Shown: positions 17,254 through 24,042 of the stretch, piece by piece
Numbering within the stretch: position 1 is the stretch's first letter
Layout: each line of letters opens with the position of its first letter
Origin: CAMPJM01 sp964440915
GTDB lineage: Bacteria; Bacteroidota; Bacteroidia; Cytophagales; Cyclobacteriaceae
Assembly: GCA_964440915.1 (NCBI GenBank)
Contig: CAYTTV010000040.1
Span: forward strand, 1 to 33,116
Direction: 5' to 3'
DNA length: 33,116 nt
Notes under the pieces: model-generated
What the model was told of the DNA's origin: nothing
Seen by the model: the letters and a program-made list of their open reading frames with translations, nothing else
Database searches by the model: none
Position numbers and translations under genes: made by a program

Positions 17254-17517
17254 TTACAATTCTAGTAAAAATCTTTCTTTTCCTTCTGCAATAGATAGAC
17301 CCCACTTTTCTAACATAGGCGCTTCCAATGCTTTCTCTCTATACTCATCTGGGGTCATAATAGGGATGCCATAAATAATGGGATAATATCGCTTACATTC
17401 AGGACAGGTGAATAAGCCTTCTAGAATGTCTCCATTATCTTTCTTAGCAAATATTTGAAGCTCTAGATCATATTTGTCCTGAGGGCAACACAGTTTTTCT
17501 AATAATGATGGTCTCAT
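17254..17517 (-). CDS. Trm112-like zinc-binding protein
   Basis: The 87-residue protein has the Trm112/UPF0434 pattern: LLEKLCCPQDKYDLEL at the start (Cys10, Cys11), then FTCPECKRYYPIIYGIPIMTP (Cys38, Cys41), which would bind one zinc or form a zinc-knuckle-like strand pair. Trm112 proteins bind class I SAM methyltransferases and keep them stable and active; related domains are also fused to methyltransferases in bacteria. Its start overlaps the stop of the ThiE-like gene by four bases, and a class I methyltransferase opens the same operon. I infer that the two proteins form a complex. Residues 55-87 (DEYREKALEAPMLEKWG onward) extend past the minimal domain. Confidence 0.8.
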   Translation of the reverse strand: MRPSLLEKLCCPQDKYDLELQIFAKKDNGDILEGLFTCPECKRYYPIIYGIPIMTPDEYREKALEAPMLEKWGLSIAEGKERFLLEL

Positions 17518-18164
17518 TTCTTTAATTGGTTTATAGCTTGAACATAGGAAGAAGCCGCCTTTCTAGGATTGTCTACACTGAGTATTCCTGAAATTACGGC
17601 CACGCCAGTAAAGTCTAAATCTTTTAATGCTGATAAATTTTGAGCAGTTATACCCCCTGAAACAAAAAAGGGTAGATGGGTTATTTCCCTAGCTTTTTGA
17701 ATCGTTTCGGGAGCCACGATTTCACATACCCCGGCAGATTTTGAAGGAAATAGGGCACAGAAGGAAATATAGTCTAATTGTTGTTGTACTGCCCATTTTA
17801 CTGTGGATAAATCATTGCTGCATGTAATACCTGCAATAAAGTCTCTGTTGATCGTTGTTTTTATATTTTCATAGTGATTAGGAATGTGATCGAAATGAAC
17901 TCCTGAAAGGGAGGTGTGCTTCAGCAATTCCCACTCTTCGTTTACCAAAACGGGTACATTGTAAGCAGAAGCAATGGCTGTAATGGCATTTACAAGTTCA
18001 ATTTTGCTTGTCATATTGAAATTGTTTGGCCAATTATTCCAAACTTGTAGTACATTAACTCCTCCATCTAAAGCCTCTGTCAATTTTTTTATTAAAATGT
18101 CCAAGGGCATAGAAGGATCTAGCACTAAATATAAGCCGCCACTTATGGTGATTTTTTGTTTCAT
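17514..18164 (-). CDS. ThiE/TenI-like protein with altered active site
   Basis: The 216-residue protein follows the TIM-barrel plan of thiamine phosphate synthase: GGLYLVLDPSMP at the start, GGVNVLQVW near residue 35, VPVLVNEEW near 74, GVHFDHIP near 90, FIAGITCSND near 110, DYISFCALFPSKSAG near 130, FFVSGGI near 166 and GVAVISGIL near 185. In active ThiE the second motif reads Q-x-R-E-K and the FPT-x-T-K loop holds a Lys; both bind pyrophosphate. Here they are QVWNNW and FPSKSAG, so the Arg and Lys are not in their usual places. Like TenI, it may have another role or another substrate. It overlaps both neighbours by four bases inside a TPP-riboswitch operon, which supports a thiamine link. 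Confidence 0.8.
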   Translation of the reverse strand: MKQKITISGGLYLVLDPSMPLDILIKKLTEALDGGVNVLQVWNNWPNNFNMTSKIELVNAITAIASAYNVPVLVNEEWELLKHTSLSGVHFDHIPNHYENIKTTINRDFIAGITCSNDLSTVKWAVQQQLDYISFCALFPSKSAGVCEIVAPETIQKAREITHLPFFVSGGITAQNLSALKDLDFTGVAVISGILSVDNPRKAASSYVQAINQLKK

Positions 18165-19228
18165 TTTAATCCATCTTTAAGTGCTTTAAAAAAGGCTCCC
18201 CAATAAGGATCTACTCCGTTATAAATAAAATCTACCACTTCTCCATTTTCTATAAGTTTATAGCCTTCTTTCTTTTCAGTCATGCTCCCAACGATAGTGG
18301 CCTTAATGGAGTTTTTATTCAAGTGCGTTATCAGTTTTTCTTCTGTGCCTTGTTTTGCTGCTATTATCATCGCACCAGCACCTACGCAGAAGCGGTGGTC
18401 AATTTCGAATAAATCCGTAATGGCTTTCTGAGCATTTCCTGCCGGAAGCTTATCGTTATCGATCAAAAATCCACATCCTGAAGCTTGAGCCATTTCATGA
18501 ATAGCCCCTAATATGCCACCTTCTGTAGCGTCATGCATGGCTTTTAATTCAGATTTTGGTTTCAAAATTTCCTTAGCCAATTGGGCTTCTTTTAAGACAG
18601 AAGTTTGATAGAAGTTGTTGCAAGCTATATCATAGACCTCTGTGCCTAGCTTGTTTTTTACAGTTTCCGGGAAACTCATGGCAAGAATGGAAGATGAAGT
18701 AAGGGCAGTTTCTTTGGTCACGATAATAATATCGCCTGATGCTGCATGGTTACTTGTGATAATCTCATCTAATGGGGCTGTTAAAAACATCGTGCCTCCT
18801 CCGGAAATGGCAGAATTTTGTCCTTCGATCCTTCCCGTATGTCCACCAGTAATGGCCACACCAATGTCTTCACAGAACAAATGAATATAGTGCCAATATT
18901 CCTTAAAGTTTTCGGATGAAAGCTGGGGTGGAAGGTTGAGCACAAATTGTGCATATTGAGGAGCAAACCCAGTCGTAGCCATATCATTAGCCAAAAGATG
19001 CACAGACAACCATGCAGATGCTTTTAGTCCAATGGTGGGGATGAGTGACAGCGGATCACTAGATACTGCTAAGCCGAGGTTATTGCCTAGATCAATCAGG
19101 GCTGTATCGACACCAAGCATTGGACCATGGATTACTTCTTTCCTAGCATGCCCAGAATGAGGTACCAATACTTCTTCAAGCGCTGTTGCTGTTATTTTCC
19201 CAGAGAAGTGATCGAAAGCGCTCATCAT
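18161..19228 (-). CDS. AIR synthase-related (PurM/HypE/ThiL fold) protein
   Basis: The 355-residue protein has the two-domain ATP-binding layout of the PurM superfamily. The N-terminal part shows MLGVDTALIDLGNNLGLAVSSDP, then SVHLLANDMATTGFAPQYA (about residues 75-94), ITGGHTGRIEG and SGGGTMFLTAP near 145. The C-terminal half begins with DIIIVTKETALTSSSILA and has MHDATEGGILGAIHEMA near 230, as in HypE, SelD and ThiL. It is closest in pattern to HypE-like AIR synthase-related proteins. No hydrogenase genes are nearby. Because it lies between a methyltransferase and a ThiE-like gene under a TPP riboswitch, it could act as a kinase on a thiamine precursor, much as ThiL does. That is inference. 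Confidence 0.82.
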   Translation of the reverse strand: MMSAFDHFSGKITATALEEVLVPHSGHARKEVIHGPMLGVDTALIDLGNNLGLAVSSDPLSLIPTIGLKASAWLSVHLLANDMATTGFAPQYAQFVLNLPPQLSSENFKEYWHYIHLFCEDIGVAITGGHTGRIEGQNSAISGGGTMFLTAPLDEIITSNHAASGDIIIVTKETALTSSSILAMSFPETVKNKLGTEVYDIACNNFYQTSVLKEAQLAKEILKPKSELKAMHDATEGGILGAIHEMAQASGCGFLIDNDKLPAGNAQKAITDLFEIDHRFCVGAGAMIIAAKQGTEEKLITHLNKNSIKATIVGSMTEKKEGYKLIENGEVVDFIYNGVDPYWGAFFKALKDGLK

Positions 19229-19956
19229 CCTACATCATTTAGGTGAACATACATGCCAAAAAAGTCGCCATAGGGTTGGTGCCACTGCTGTACAGGAAAC
19301 CATTTCGGCAGACCGGTAGCCATCCATTCGATGGAGTAAGACCTTCCTTCCAGGGCTTCATGAATCACCGCCATAAGCTTCTTTGGTGTATAAAAGGTGG
19401 CTGTTACATAAAAGGGATTTTTCCCGAACATTTCTTGCACCCTTCTTCGGGCCACCTTGGGAGAATTTCGATTCATCATGCCAAATATTATCCCGTGCTT
19501 CCCCACACGGGCAGCTTCCCTGATCACCTTCACAGGATCTTTATAATATTCGAAAGTGGTAATAAAAGCCAAAGCATCGAATGTATGGTCTTTAAAAGGC
19601 ATGTGGTGCGAGTCTGCCAGCACAAGGTCACCATCAAATAAATGCACCCCTTGGCCCAACATAAAAGGTGAAATGTCACCTCCAGAGGCCTCGATGCCGA
19701 TCTCATGCCACCATCGCGTAAACCGGGTGGTGCCGCAACCAAATTCTAATAACGTCTTTACTCTTTTATCCTGTTTTACCAGTTGGGTAATGATCTTTTT
19801 TTGCCAGATTTCCGCACGCTTGTACCGACCCTCATACCATAATTCGTATGTGTCTGTATGTTCTCGGTTGAAGAACCATTCCTCACGGCCCTGCCATTTT
19901 TTGAGATCTTGGGTAACCAAGTCAAACTTGGATTCTTTTAATGTAGGAGAATTCAT
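19225..19956 (-). CDS. Class I SAM-dependent methyltransferase
   Basis: The 243-residue protein has a SAM-binding motif I LLEFGCGTTRFTRWW (about residues 69-83), the acidic post-I strand ASGGDISPFML near 92, motif II-like GDLVLADSHHMPFKDHTFDALAF near 109-131, and the post-motif helix of Methyltransf_11 proteins. It begins with about 65 residues rich in charged and aromatic residues. The C-terminal part (GLPKWFPVQQWHQPYGDFFGMYV) is Trp- and aromatic-rich and may form the substrate pocket. It is the first gene behind the TPP riboswitch and overlaps the AIR-synthase-like gene by four bases. The substrate is unknown; a small thiamine-related molecule is a guess from context. The Trm112-like product may be its partner. 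Confidence 0.88.
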   Translation of the reverse strand: MNSPTLKESKFDLVTQDLKKWQGREEWFFNREHTDTYELWYEGRYKRAEIWQKKIITQLVKQDKRVKTLLEFGCGTTRFTRWWHEIGIEASGGDISPFMLGQGVHLFDGDLVLADSHHMPFKDHTFDALAFITTFEYYKDPVKVIREAARVGKHGIIFGMMNRNSPKVARRRVQEMFGKNPFYVTATFYTPKKLMAVIHEALEGRSYSIEWMATGLPKWFPVQQWHQPYGDFFGMYVHLNDVG

Positions 19957-19957
19957 A

Positions 19958-20015
19958 GCAATTTAGTTTGTGCTCTTAAGATGTAGCAGTAAAATAATAG
20001 GGGAGCCTAAATTGC
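19958..20015 (-). promoter_or_regulatory. Start-sequestering inverted repeat after the riboswitch
   Basis: On the minus strand GCAATTTAG (20015-20007) and CTAAATTGC (19966-19958) are a perfect 9-bp inverted repeat. The second arm ends one base before the ATG of the methyltransferase gene. Such a hairpin would hide the start region and could be the riboswitch's expression platform. No terminator with a U-run is seen in the 73-base gap, so control is probably at translation. Confidence 0.6.
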
Positions 20016-20029
20016 AATGAATGGATGGC

Positions 20030-20109
20030 TTACGCTTCCTACGCTGGCATTATCCAGATCAGGTTGGGTATGTTCTCAGCCTAATATCGCTATTAAGCAC
20101 CCCTTGTAA
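20030..20109 (-). ncRNA. TPP riboswitch aptamer (THI element)
   Basis: Read on the minus strand, the conserved blocks appear in order: GGGGUGC (20103-20097), GGCUGAGA (near 20081-20074), ACCUGAUCUGG (20064-20054) and CCAGCGUAGG (20047-20038). The ends close with UUAC (20109-20106) against GUAA (20033-20030) as the P1 helix. This is the signature of the thiamine pyrophosphate riboswitch, which turns expression off when TPP is abundant. It lies 73 bases before the methyltransferase start and so controls the methyltransferase, AIR-synthase-like, ThiE-like and Trm112-like genes. Confidence 0.96.
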
Positions 20110-20114
20110 TGGGA

Positions 20115-20147
20115 CAAACATAAGGAAATAATTTGATAGGGGGCAAC
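20115..20147 (-). promoter_or_regulatory. Promoter of the TPP-controlled operon
   Basis: TATGTTTG (20122-20115, minus strand) is a perfect match to the Bacteroidota -7 box TAnnTTTG. GTTG (20147-20144) lies 21 bases upstream as a -33 box. Transcription would start a few bases before the riboswitch P1 helix. Confidence 0.7.
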
Positions 20148-20235
20148 TGATATGCATCATAATCAATTAATCCGTCCACGTCCCTCCTCTATAAAGGCAA
20201 GCTAATGGTAACATGGTGTGTATATCGCTGATGCC

Positions 20236-20904
20236 CTATTCTTTTATGCAGCATACCGAAAGCCCAAAATTATTGCTAAAGGCCATACTATACATGGCAG
20301 TGCCGCCACTGTTTATATAAAAGCCCAACGTTTGGCTCCAGTAATAAGCATTTTCTCCCATGTTGAAAAATTTGGCATTGGCTCCTCGATTTCCACCCGG
20401 TAATGCTGTGAAGCCACTCGAGTTGTCGGCTATATTTCCTTCACTCCATTGAGCAGTTCCCAATTCTTTTAGTTTCCCACCAGCCACGCTTTCACCTCCC
20501 AGATAATCGATTAAAATATTCCAATCACTTTCAGTTGGCACCCGCCATCCCTTTGGACATAATTTGCCTGTATTTACAGCATATCCATTGTATAGTCTGC
20601 CATAGGTGGTTATGGTGTCTATATTGGTCGTATTGTTATAGGTTGTGTAGCCAGGGCCGTTTAGTGAAGCCCAAGCAGCAGAATCGGTCACCAAGGGAAT
20701 AGAGGTTCCATCATTATATCGCATCGCCCTCAGGTTTTCAACCATCCATATTTGACTGCCGATTTGTATTGCATGATAAGTATTGCCATCGATATCCTTA
20801 ACAGTGGGTATACCTTTGTCATCATCACTTTTACAACTGAAGACTATGAGCAATAGTATTACAATTTTTAATGAAGGTGCAAAAAAATTTCTATTTCTGT
20901 TCAT
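20236..20904 (-). CDS. FISUMP-domain lipoprotein
   Basis: The 222-residue product has a lipoprotein signal peptide with lipobox IVFSC near residue 24. The rest is a Fibrobacter succinogenes major paralogous (FISUMP) domain: TVKDIDGNTYHAIQIGSQIWMVENLRAMRYNDGT at residues 34-67, YGRLYNGYAV near 100, CPKGWRVPTESDWNILIDYLGG near 115, and ending AFSNNFGLSVCCIKE. In most members the last block reads SVRCVKD, so CC instead of RC is a small variant. The function of the family is not known beyond a surface or periplasmic location. It stands alone, upstream of the riboswitch operon on the same strand. Confidence 0.88.
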   Translation of the reverse strand: MNRNRNFFAPSLKIVILLLIVFSCKSDDDKGIPTVKDIDGNTYHAIQIGSQIWMVENLRAMRYNDGTSIPLVTDSAAWASLNGPGYTTYNNTTNIDTITTYGRLYNGYAVNTGKLCPKGWRVPTESDWNILIDYLGGESVAGGKLKELGTAQWSEGNIADNSSGFTALPGGNRGANAKFFNMGENAYYWSQTLGFYINSGGTAMYSMAFSNNFGLSVCCIKE

Positions 20905-21147
20905 CGCTAAATCTAAATATGTTGGTAAAAAATGCTCCTTATATGGTTATAAGTAGGTGTTTTAATTTATCATGATATGAAACGAGATTTCAATTTAGTT
21001 TAAAAGTAAAAAAAAATAATACAAATGAGACCTGAACTGGTCAGAAATCTTAGGCATGTTATTTGACTGTGCCAGGAAGTGTTTAATTTAGCACATTCCA
21101 AAGCAGGTCTACTCGGTAATTGTTCTATTTTTAAGAAAAAAACAAGC

Positions 21148-21612
21148 ATGAAAATAAAATTAAATATTGTGATGATATTCGCCTTGGCTGTGATAGGAGT
21201 AGGATGTCAGCCACTGATAGGGCCAGAGTTCAAGGATATTGCTGATTTGAAAGTGAATATGGCAGGTTTTACATCAGTAAATGTAACCGGTGATGCCCTT
21301 TTTTATAATCCTAACAAACGTACTGTGCATATACAGCATGTGGACATGGACGTGGCAGTAGATGGTGAAAAGGTTACCAATATCAGCCAAGATTTTGATA
21401 TCAAAGCGAAAGGCATGGCAGACTTTACCGTACCCATAGACCTGAATCTATCATTGAAGGATTTGCAGATTAACTCTATTTCATCTGCATTGGCCATTTT
21501 AGGAGGAGAGGAGCGACAGGTGCATTTCAAAGGGAAAATTAAAGTAAAGGCCTATGGTATTGGTTTTAATGTACCAATTGATCATGTCGAAAAGTTGAAA
21601 GTTCGATTATAG
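21148..21612 (+). CDS. LEA type 2 (LEA14-like) family protein, probable lipoprotein
   Basis: The 154-residue product begins MKIKLN with a hydrophobic stretch ending at GVGC (Cys20), a possible but imperfect lipobox. The mature part shows the LEA14/WHy pattern: LKVNMAGFTSVNVTGDALFYNPNKRTVHIQHVDMDVAVDG, then DFTVPIDLNLSLKDL, ending in VHFKGKIKVKAYGIGFNVPID. These domains form a small beta sandwich; roles in stress or lipid binding are proposed but unproven in bacteria. The ATG at 21148 is chosen because it begins the signal peptide; an in-frame ATG at 21079 would add 23 unrelated residues. It converges with the ABC permease gene four bases away. Confidence 0.85.
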   Translation: MKIKLNIVMIFALAVIGVGCQPLIGPEFKDIADLKVNMAGFTSVNVTGDALFYNPNKRTVHIQHVDMDVAVDGEKVTNISQDFDIKAKGMADFTVPIDLNLSLKDLQINSISSALAILGGEERQVHFKGKIKVKAYGIGFNVPIDHVEKLKVRL

Positions 21613-21632
21613 AGATTATAAGTCTCTATATC
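21606..21632. terminator. Bidirectional hairpin spanning two convergent stop codons
   Basis: TATAGAGA (21608-21615) pairs exactly with TCTCTATA (21623-21630), and the stem can extend by TT/AG pairs around ATA. It contains the stop codon of the LEA14-like gene and of the ABC permease gene. No strong U-run follows on either strand. Confidence 0.5.
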
Positions 21633-22410
21633 GGATGAGTATGAAAGCTAGCAGATTAAATAACATGATGTATGCTAAGGTGATCGCAGTTGCTTCTAAA
21701 GAAATGCCTTCTTGAGCAACTTCCCCTATCATATCCCTAAAAGGAAATTGAATGAGGTTATTTAAGCTCTCTAAGGGAAGAATCTTTTTGACATGAGCAG
21801 GGAGGGAATATGCTGTAATAGGTTCAATCACCCAGGTATATAATATTAGCAACCCAATGGATAATCCTGATCTTTTGATGAGCAAGGCGAAAACCAAGGC
21901 TAAGCTAAGATATGCAATGAGTTGAATAAGATAGGCGCCAAGAAAATCAATCTTTTGTAAAACCAATGCCAGCGAGTTATGAGGTGTATGGTATAAACCT
22001 ATATTCAGGCCAGTAATGCCTAGCGTAATCATAGAGACAAGTGCCAACCAAAAGATGACTATAAATTTTGTTCCGAGATATTCTTCATGACTCAATCCAT
22101 TGATGATTTGTTGCCTCAGAACTTTATAGGAAAAGTCATTGGATACACTGATGACTACAATAAGGGCCAAAATAAATTTGAAATAACCCGCCACATAGGT
22201 GATGTTATGCCAAATATCGGGGAAGGAGATAAGGCCTAATTGTGTAAGGTCGTTTGAAGAGACTGTATGGCCATTTACTTCAAACGAAGTGATGAAGTTT
22301 TCCATGCTAAATACCACAAAAGCACATAAAATCAGGTGCAATGCTAGTAAAATCCAGAAAGTGGGATAGCTTAGCAATGGGCGGAAGGCTATTTTATGAA
22401 GTCGTATCAT
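21616..22410 (-). CDS. ABC transporter permease (ABC-2 type)
   Basis: The 264-residue protein has about six hydrophobic segments: FWILLALHLILCAFVVF near 20, YFKFILALIVVISVS near 96, IVIFWLALVSMITLGITGL near 130, LIQLIAYLSLALVFALLI near 165, LSIGLLILYTWVI near 190 and TAITLAYIMLFNLLAFIL near 240. The segment FSYKVLRQQIINGLSHEEY resembles the coupling region of ABC-2 permeases. It overlaps the upstream ATPase gene by four bases and would form an exporter with it. The substrate is not evident; lipids, antibiotics or a membrane protein partner are all possible. Confidence 0.88.
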   Translation of the reverse strand: MIRLHKIAFRPLLSYPTFWILLALHLILCAFVVFSMENFITSFEVNGHTVSSNDLTQLGLISFPDIWHNITYVAGYFKFILALIVVISVSNDFSYKVLRQQIINGLSHEEYLGTKFIVIFWLALVSMITLGITGLNIGLYHTPHNSLALVLQKIDFLGAYLIQLIAYLSLALVFALLIKRSGLSIGLLILYTWVIEPITAYSLPAHVKKILPLESLNNLIQFPFRDMIGEVAQEGISLEATAITLAYIMLFNLLAFILIRYRDL

Positions 22411-23303
22411 TTTTTTGAAGACAGAAGGGCCAAGAAATCTTTTTCTAAGTTGTTCGACCGCATAGCCAAATAAGAAACAGCGATGCCTTTGTTGTGCAAA
22501 AAGGCATTCAATGTACTTGCATCCAAAAGATCAGGGTTTTCTACTACCCATGTTTTTCCTTCTCTTGTCAGATTAGTATTGCCTGGGAAGCTGCGCAATA
22601 CCTCGCCCAAAGCTTGCATATCTTGAGCAGCAACTTCTACAGCTTTTTTTTCGGTAAATATGCCCGTGGCATTGCCGGCGTATATGGCTTGTCCCGATTT
22701 TAGAACCACTACGTGACTGCAAACTTTCTGAACCTCTTCCAATAGATGGCTGGCCAGTATTACTGTTGTGCCGCCCTCCGCTATTGAAATGATCAATTCT
22801 CTGATTTCTGCTATTCCCTGCGGATCAAGGCCGTTTGTGGGCTCGTCCAAAATCAATACTTCCGGATTCCCTAAAAGTGCTGCAGCAATGGCAAGCCTTT
22901 GTTTCATGCCTAAAGAAAAGGTGCGGAATGTGTTATGGGCACGCTTATCGAGTCCTACCTTTTCCAAAAGTGTTGGGATTTCTCCTTTGTCTGCATCTTT
23001 TATGTCTGCCACGAGCCTAAGATTTTGCATGGCGGAGAGATAGGGTATAAAATTGGGCTGTTCTATAATTCCCCCAATTCTTTTTCTGCTTTCTGCAGAG
23101 GGTGGCATTCCGAACCAGTCGTATGTGCCTGAAGTAGGATGAATGGCTCCCATTATAATACCGAGGCTTGTAGTCTTACCACTGCCGTTAGGCCCCAAAA
23201 AGCCATATACTGCGCCTTTTTGAATCGATAAAGTCAGGTTGTCCAATGCTCTAATGGAGCCATAATTTTTGGATAATCCTGATGTTTGTAAGACAGTTTT
23301 CAA
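22407..23303 (-). CDS. ABC transporter ATP-binding protein
   Basis: The 298-residue protein is a complete ABC ATPase. It has Walker A GPNGSGKTT (residues 37-45), a Q-loop near IIEQPNF (about 84), the signature FSLGMKQRLAIA (about 129-140), Walker B VLILDEPTNGLDPQG and the H-loop LASHLLEEVQ. A C-terminal extension of about 80 residues (EVAAQDMQALGEVLRSF onward) is typical of CcmA/NatA-type exporter ATPases. It is translationally coupled to the permease gene that follows. Its start is 97 bases from the divergent holin-family gene. Confidence 0.93.
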   Translation of the reverse strand: MKTVLQTSGLSKNYGSIRALDNLTLSIQKGAVYGFLGPNGSGKTTSLGIIMGAIHPTSGTYDWFGMPPSAESRKRIGGIIEQPNFIPYLSAMQNLRLVADIKDADKGEIPTLLEKVGLDKRAHNTFRTFSLGMKQRLAIAAALLGNPEVLILDEPTNGLDPQGIAEIRELIISIAEGGTTVILASHLLEEVQKVCSHVVVLKSGQAIYAGNATGIFTEKKAVEVAAQDMQALGEVLRSFPGNTNLTREGKTWVVENPDLLDASTLNAFLHNKGIAVSYLAMRSNNLEKDFLALLSSKK

Positions 23304-23400
23304 TTATATTTACAGACTTAGATTGTTCTAAGTTGCAGCTACACAAGCTCGGCAACTTTTTTTCAAGTTTAAAGTTTGAGTAGCAATAAACCTAATACTT

Positions 23401-23736
23401 ATGGACATAATCATAAAAATCTTAATCAGTGCCGTGGCTGTATTTGCAACTGCTTACATCCTAAAAGGCGTGACCGTCAAAAACTTTGGAAGTGCTTTAT
23501 TGGTAGCCATTGTATTGGGAGTTGTCAATGCCATAATTCGACCCATCTTTGTTTTTCTGACCATTCCCATCACAATCTTAACTTTGGGTTTGTTCCTTTT
23601 GGTGATCAATGCTCTGCTGATCATGTTGGTAGATGCCATTGTCCCCGGTTTTAAGGTAAAGAATTTCTGGTGGGCACTGCTATTTAGCGTTATCCTTTCC
23701 CTTGTGAATGGGTTGTTGACTTGGATTTTCCTTTAA
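23401..23736 (+). CDS. Phage holin family (4TM) membrane protein
   Basis: The 111-residue protein is almost entirely hydrophobic with four predicted membrane segments: IIIKILISAVAVFATAYIL, ALLVAIVLGVVNAIIRP, ITILTLGLFLLVINALLIMLVDAIV and FWWALLFSVILSLVNGLLTWIF. The motifs KGVTVKNF, GVVNAIIRP and PGFKVKNFWWALL match the PF04020-type family named after phage holins. In free-living bacteria these are usual chromosomal inner membrane proteins and are not evidence of a prophage; no other phage gene is nearby. Function unknown. Confidence 0.9.
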   Translation: MDIIIKILISAVAVFATAYILKGVTVKNFGSALLVAIVLGVVNAIIRPIFVFLTIPITILTLGLFLLVINALLIMLVDAIVPGFKVKNFWWALLFSVILSLVNGLLTWIFL

Positions 23737-24042
23737 TCAGGTATTCCATTCATAGTAAAAAATTGATTGAAATGCGAAGATTAGTAGAGCGATAAAACTA
23801 TCTTTGCGTGAAGTTATGCGTAAGGCTTGTGCTTGTGTACTGCTTCCAGAATTAATGAACTTTCTTTTTATACGTATGATGTTGGACCAGCTTTGATCCT
23901 GTCCAGTGAGGATTCTGTTGGGCGTATTGTTGAAATATTGCTATATTCCTCTATAAATTTAAGGGTTAATGATTAAATTGCCTTTGCCAATAAAGTAACG
24001 GCCATCCTAACAGTTAAGAATTATATACCTAATTATGATAAT
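23737..24042. other. Gene-free region upstream of the LacI-family gene
   Basis: No gene is visible in this stretch. A possible plus-strand promoter lies at 23929-23961: GTTG, 21 bases, then TAAATTTA, which matches five of six fixed positions of the -7 box. It would give a leader of about 80 bases before the LacI-family start. Confidence 0.35.

Noticed and set aside
18161..19228. HypE for hydrogenase maturation
   Set aside because: No hydrogenase or other hyp gene is present, and the gene is embedded in a TPP-riboswitch operon; the fold is shared with ThiL, PurM and SelD.
23401..23736. Sign of a prophage from the holin-family protein
   Set aside because: This family is common on bacterial chromosomes outside phages, and no lysin, capsid or integrase gene is near.
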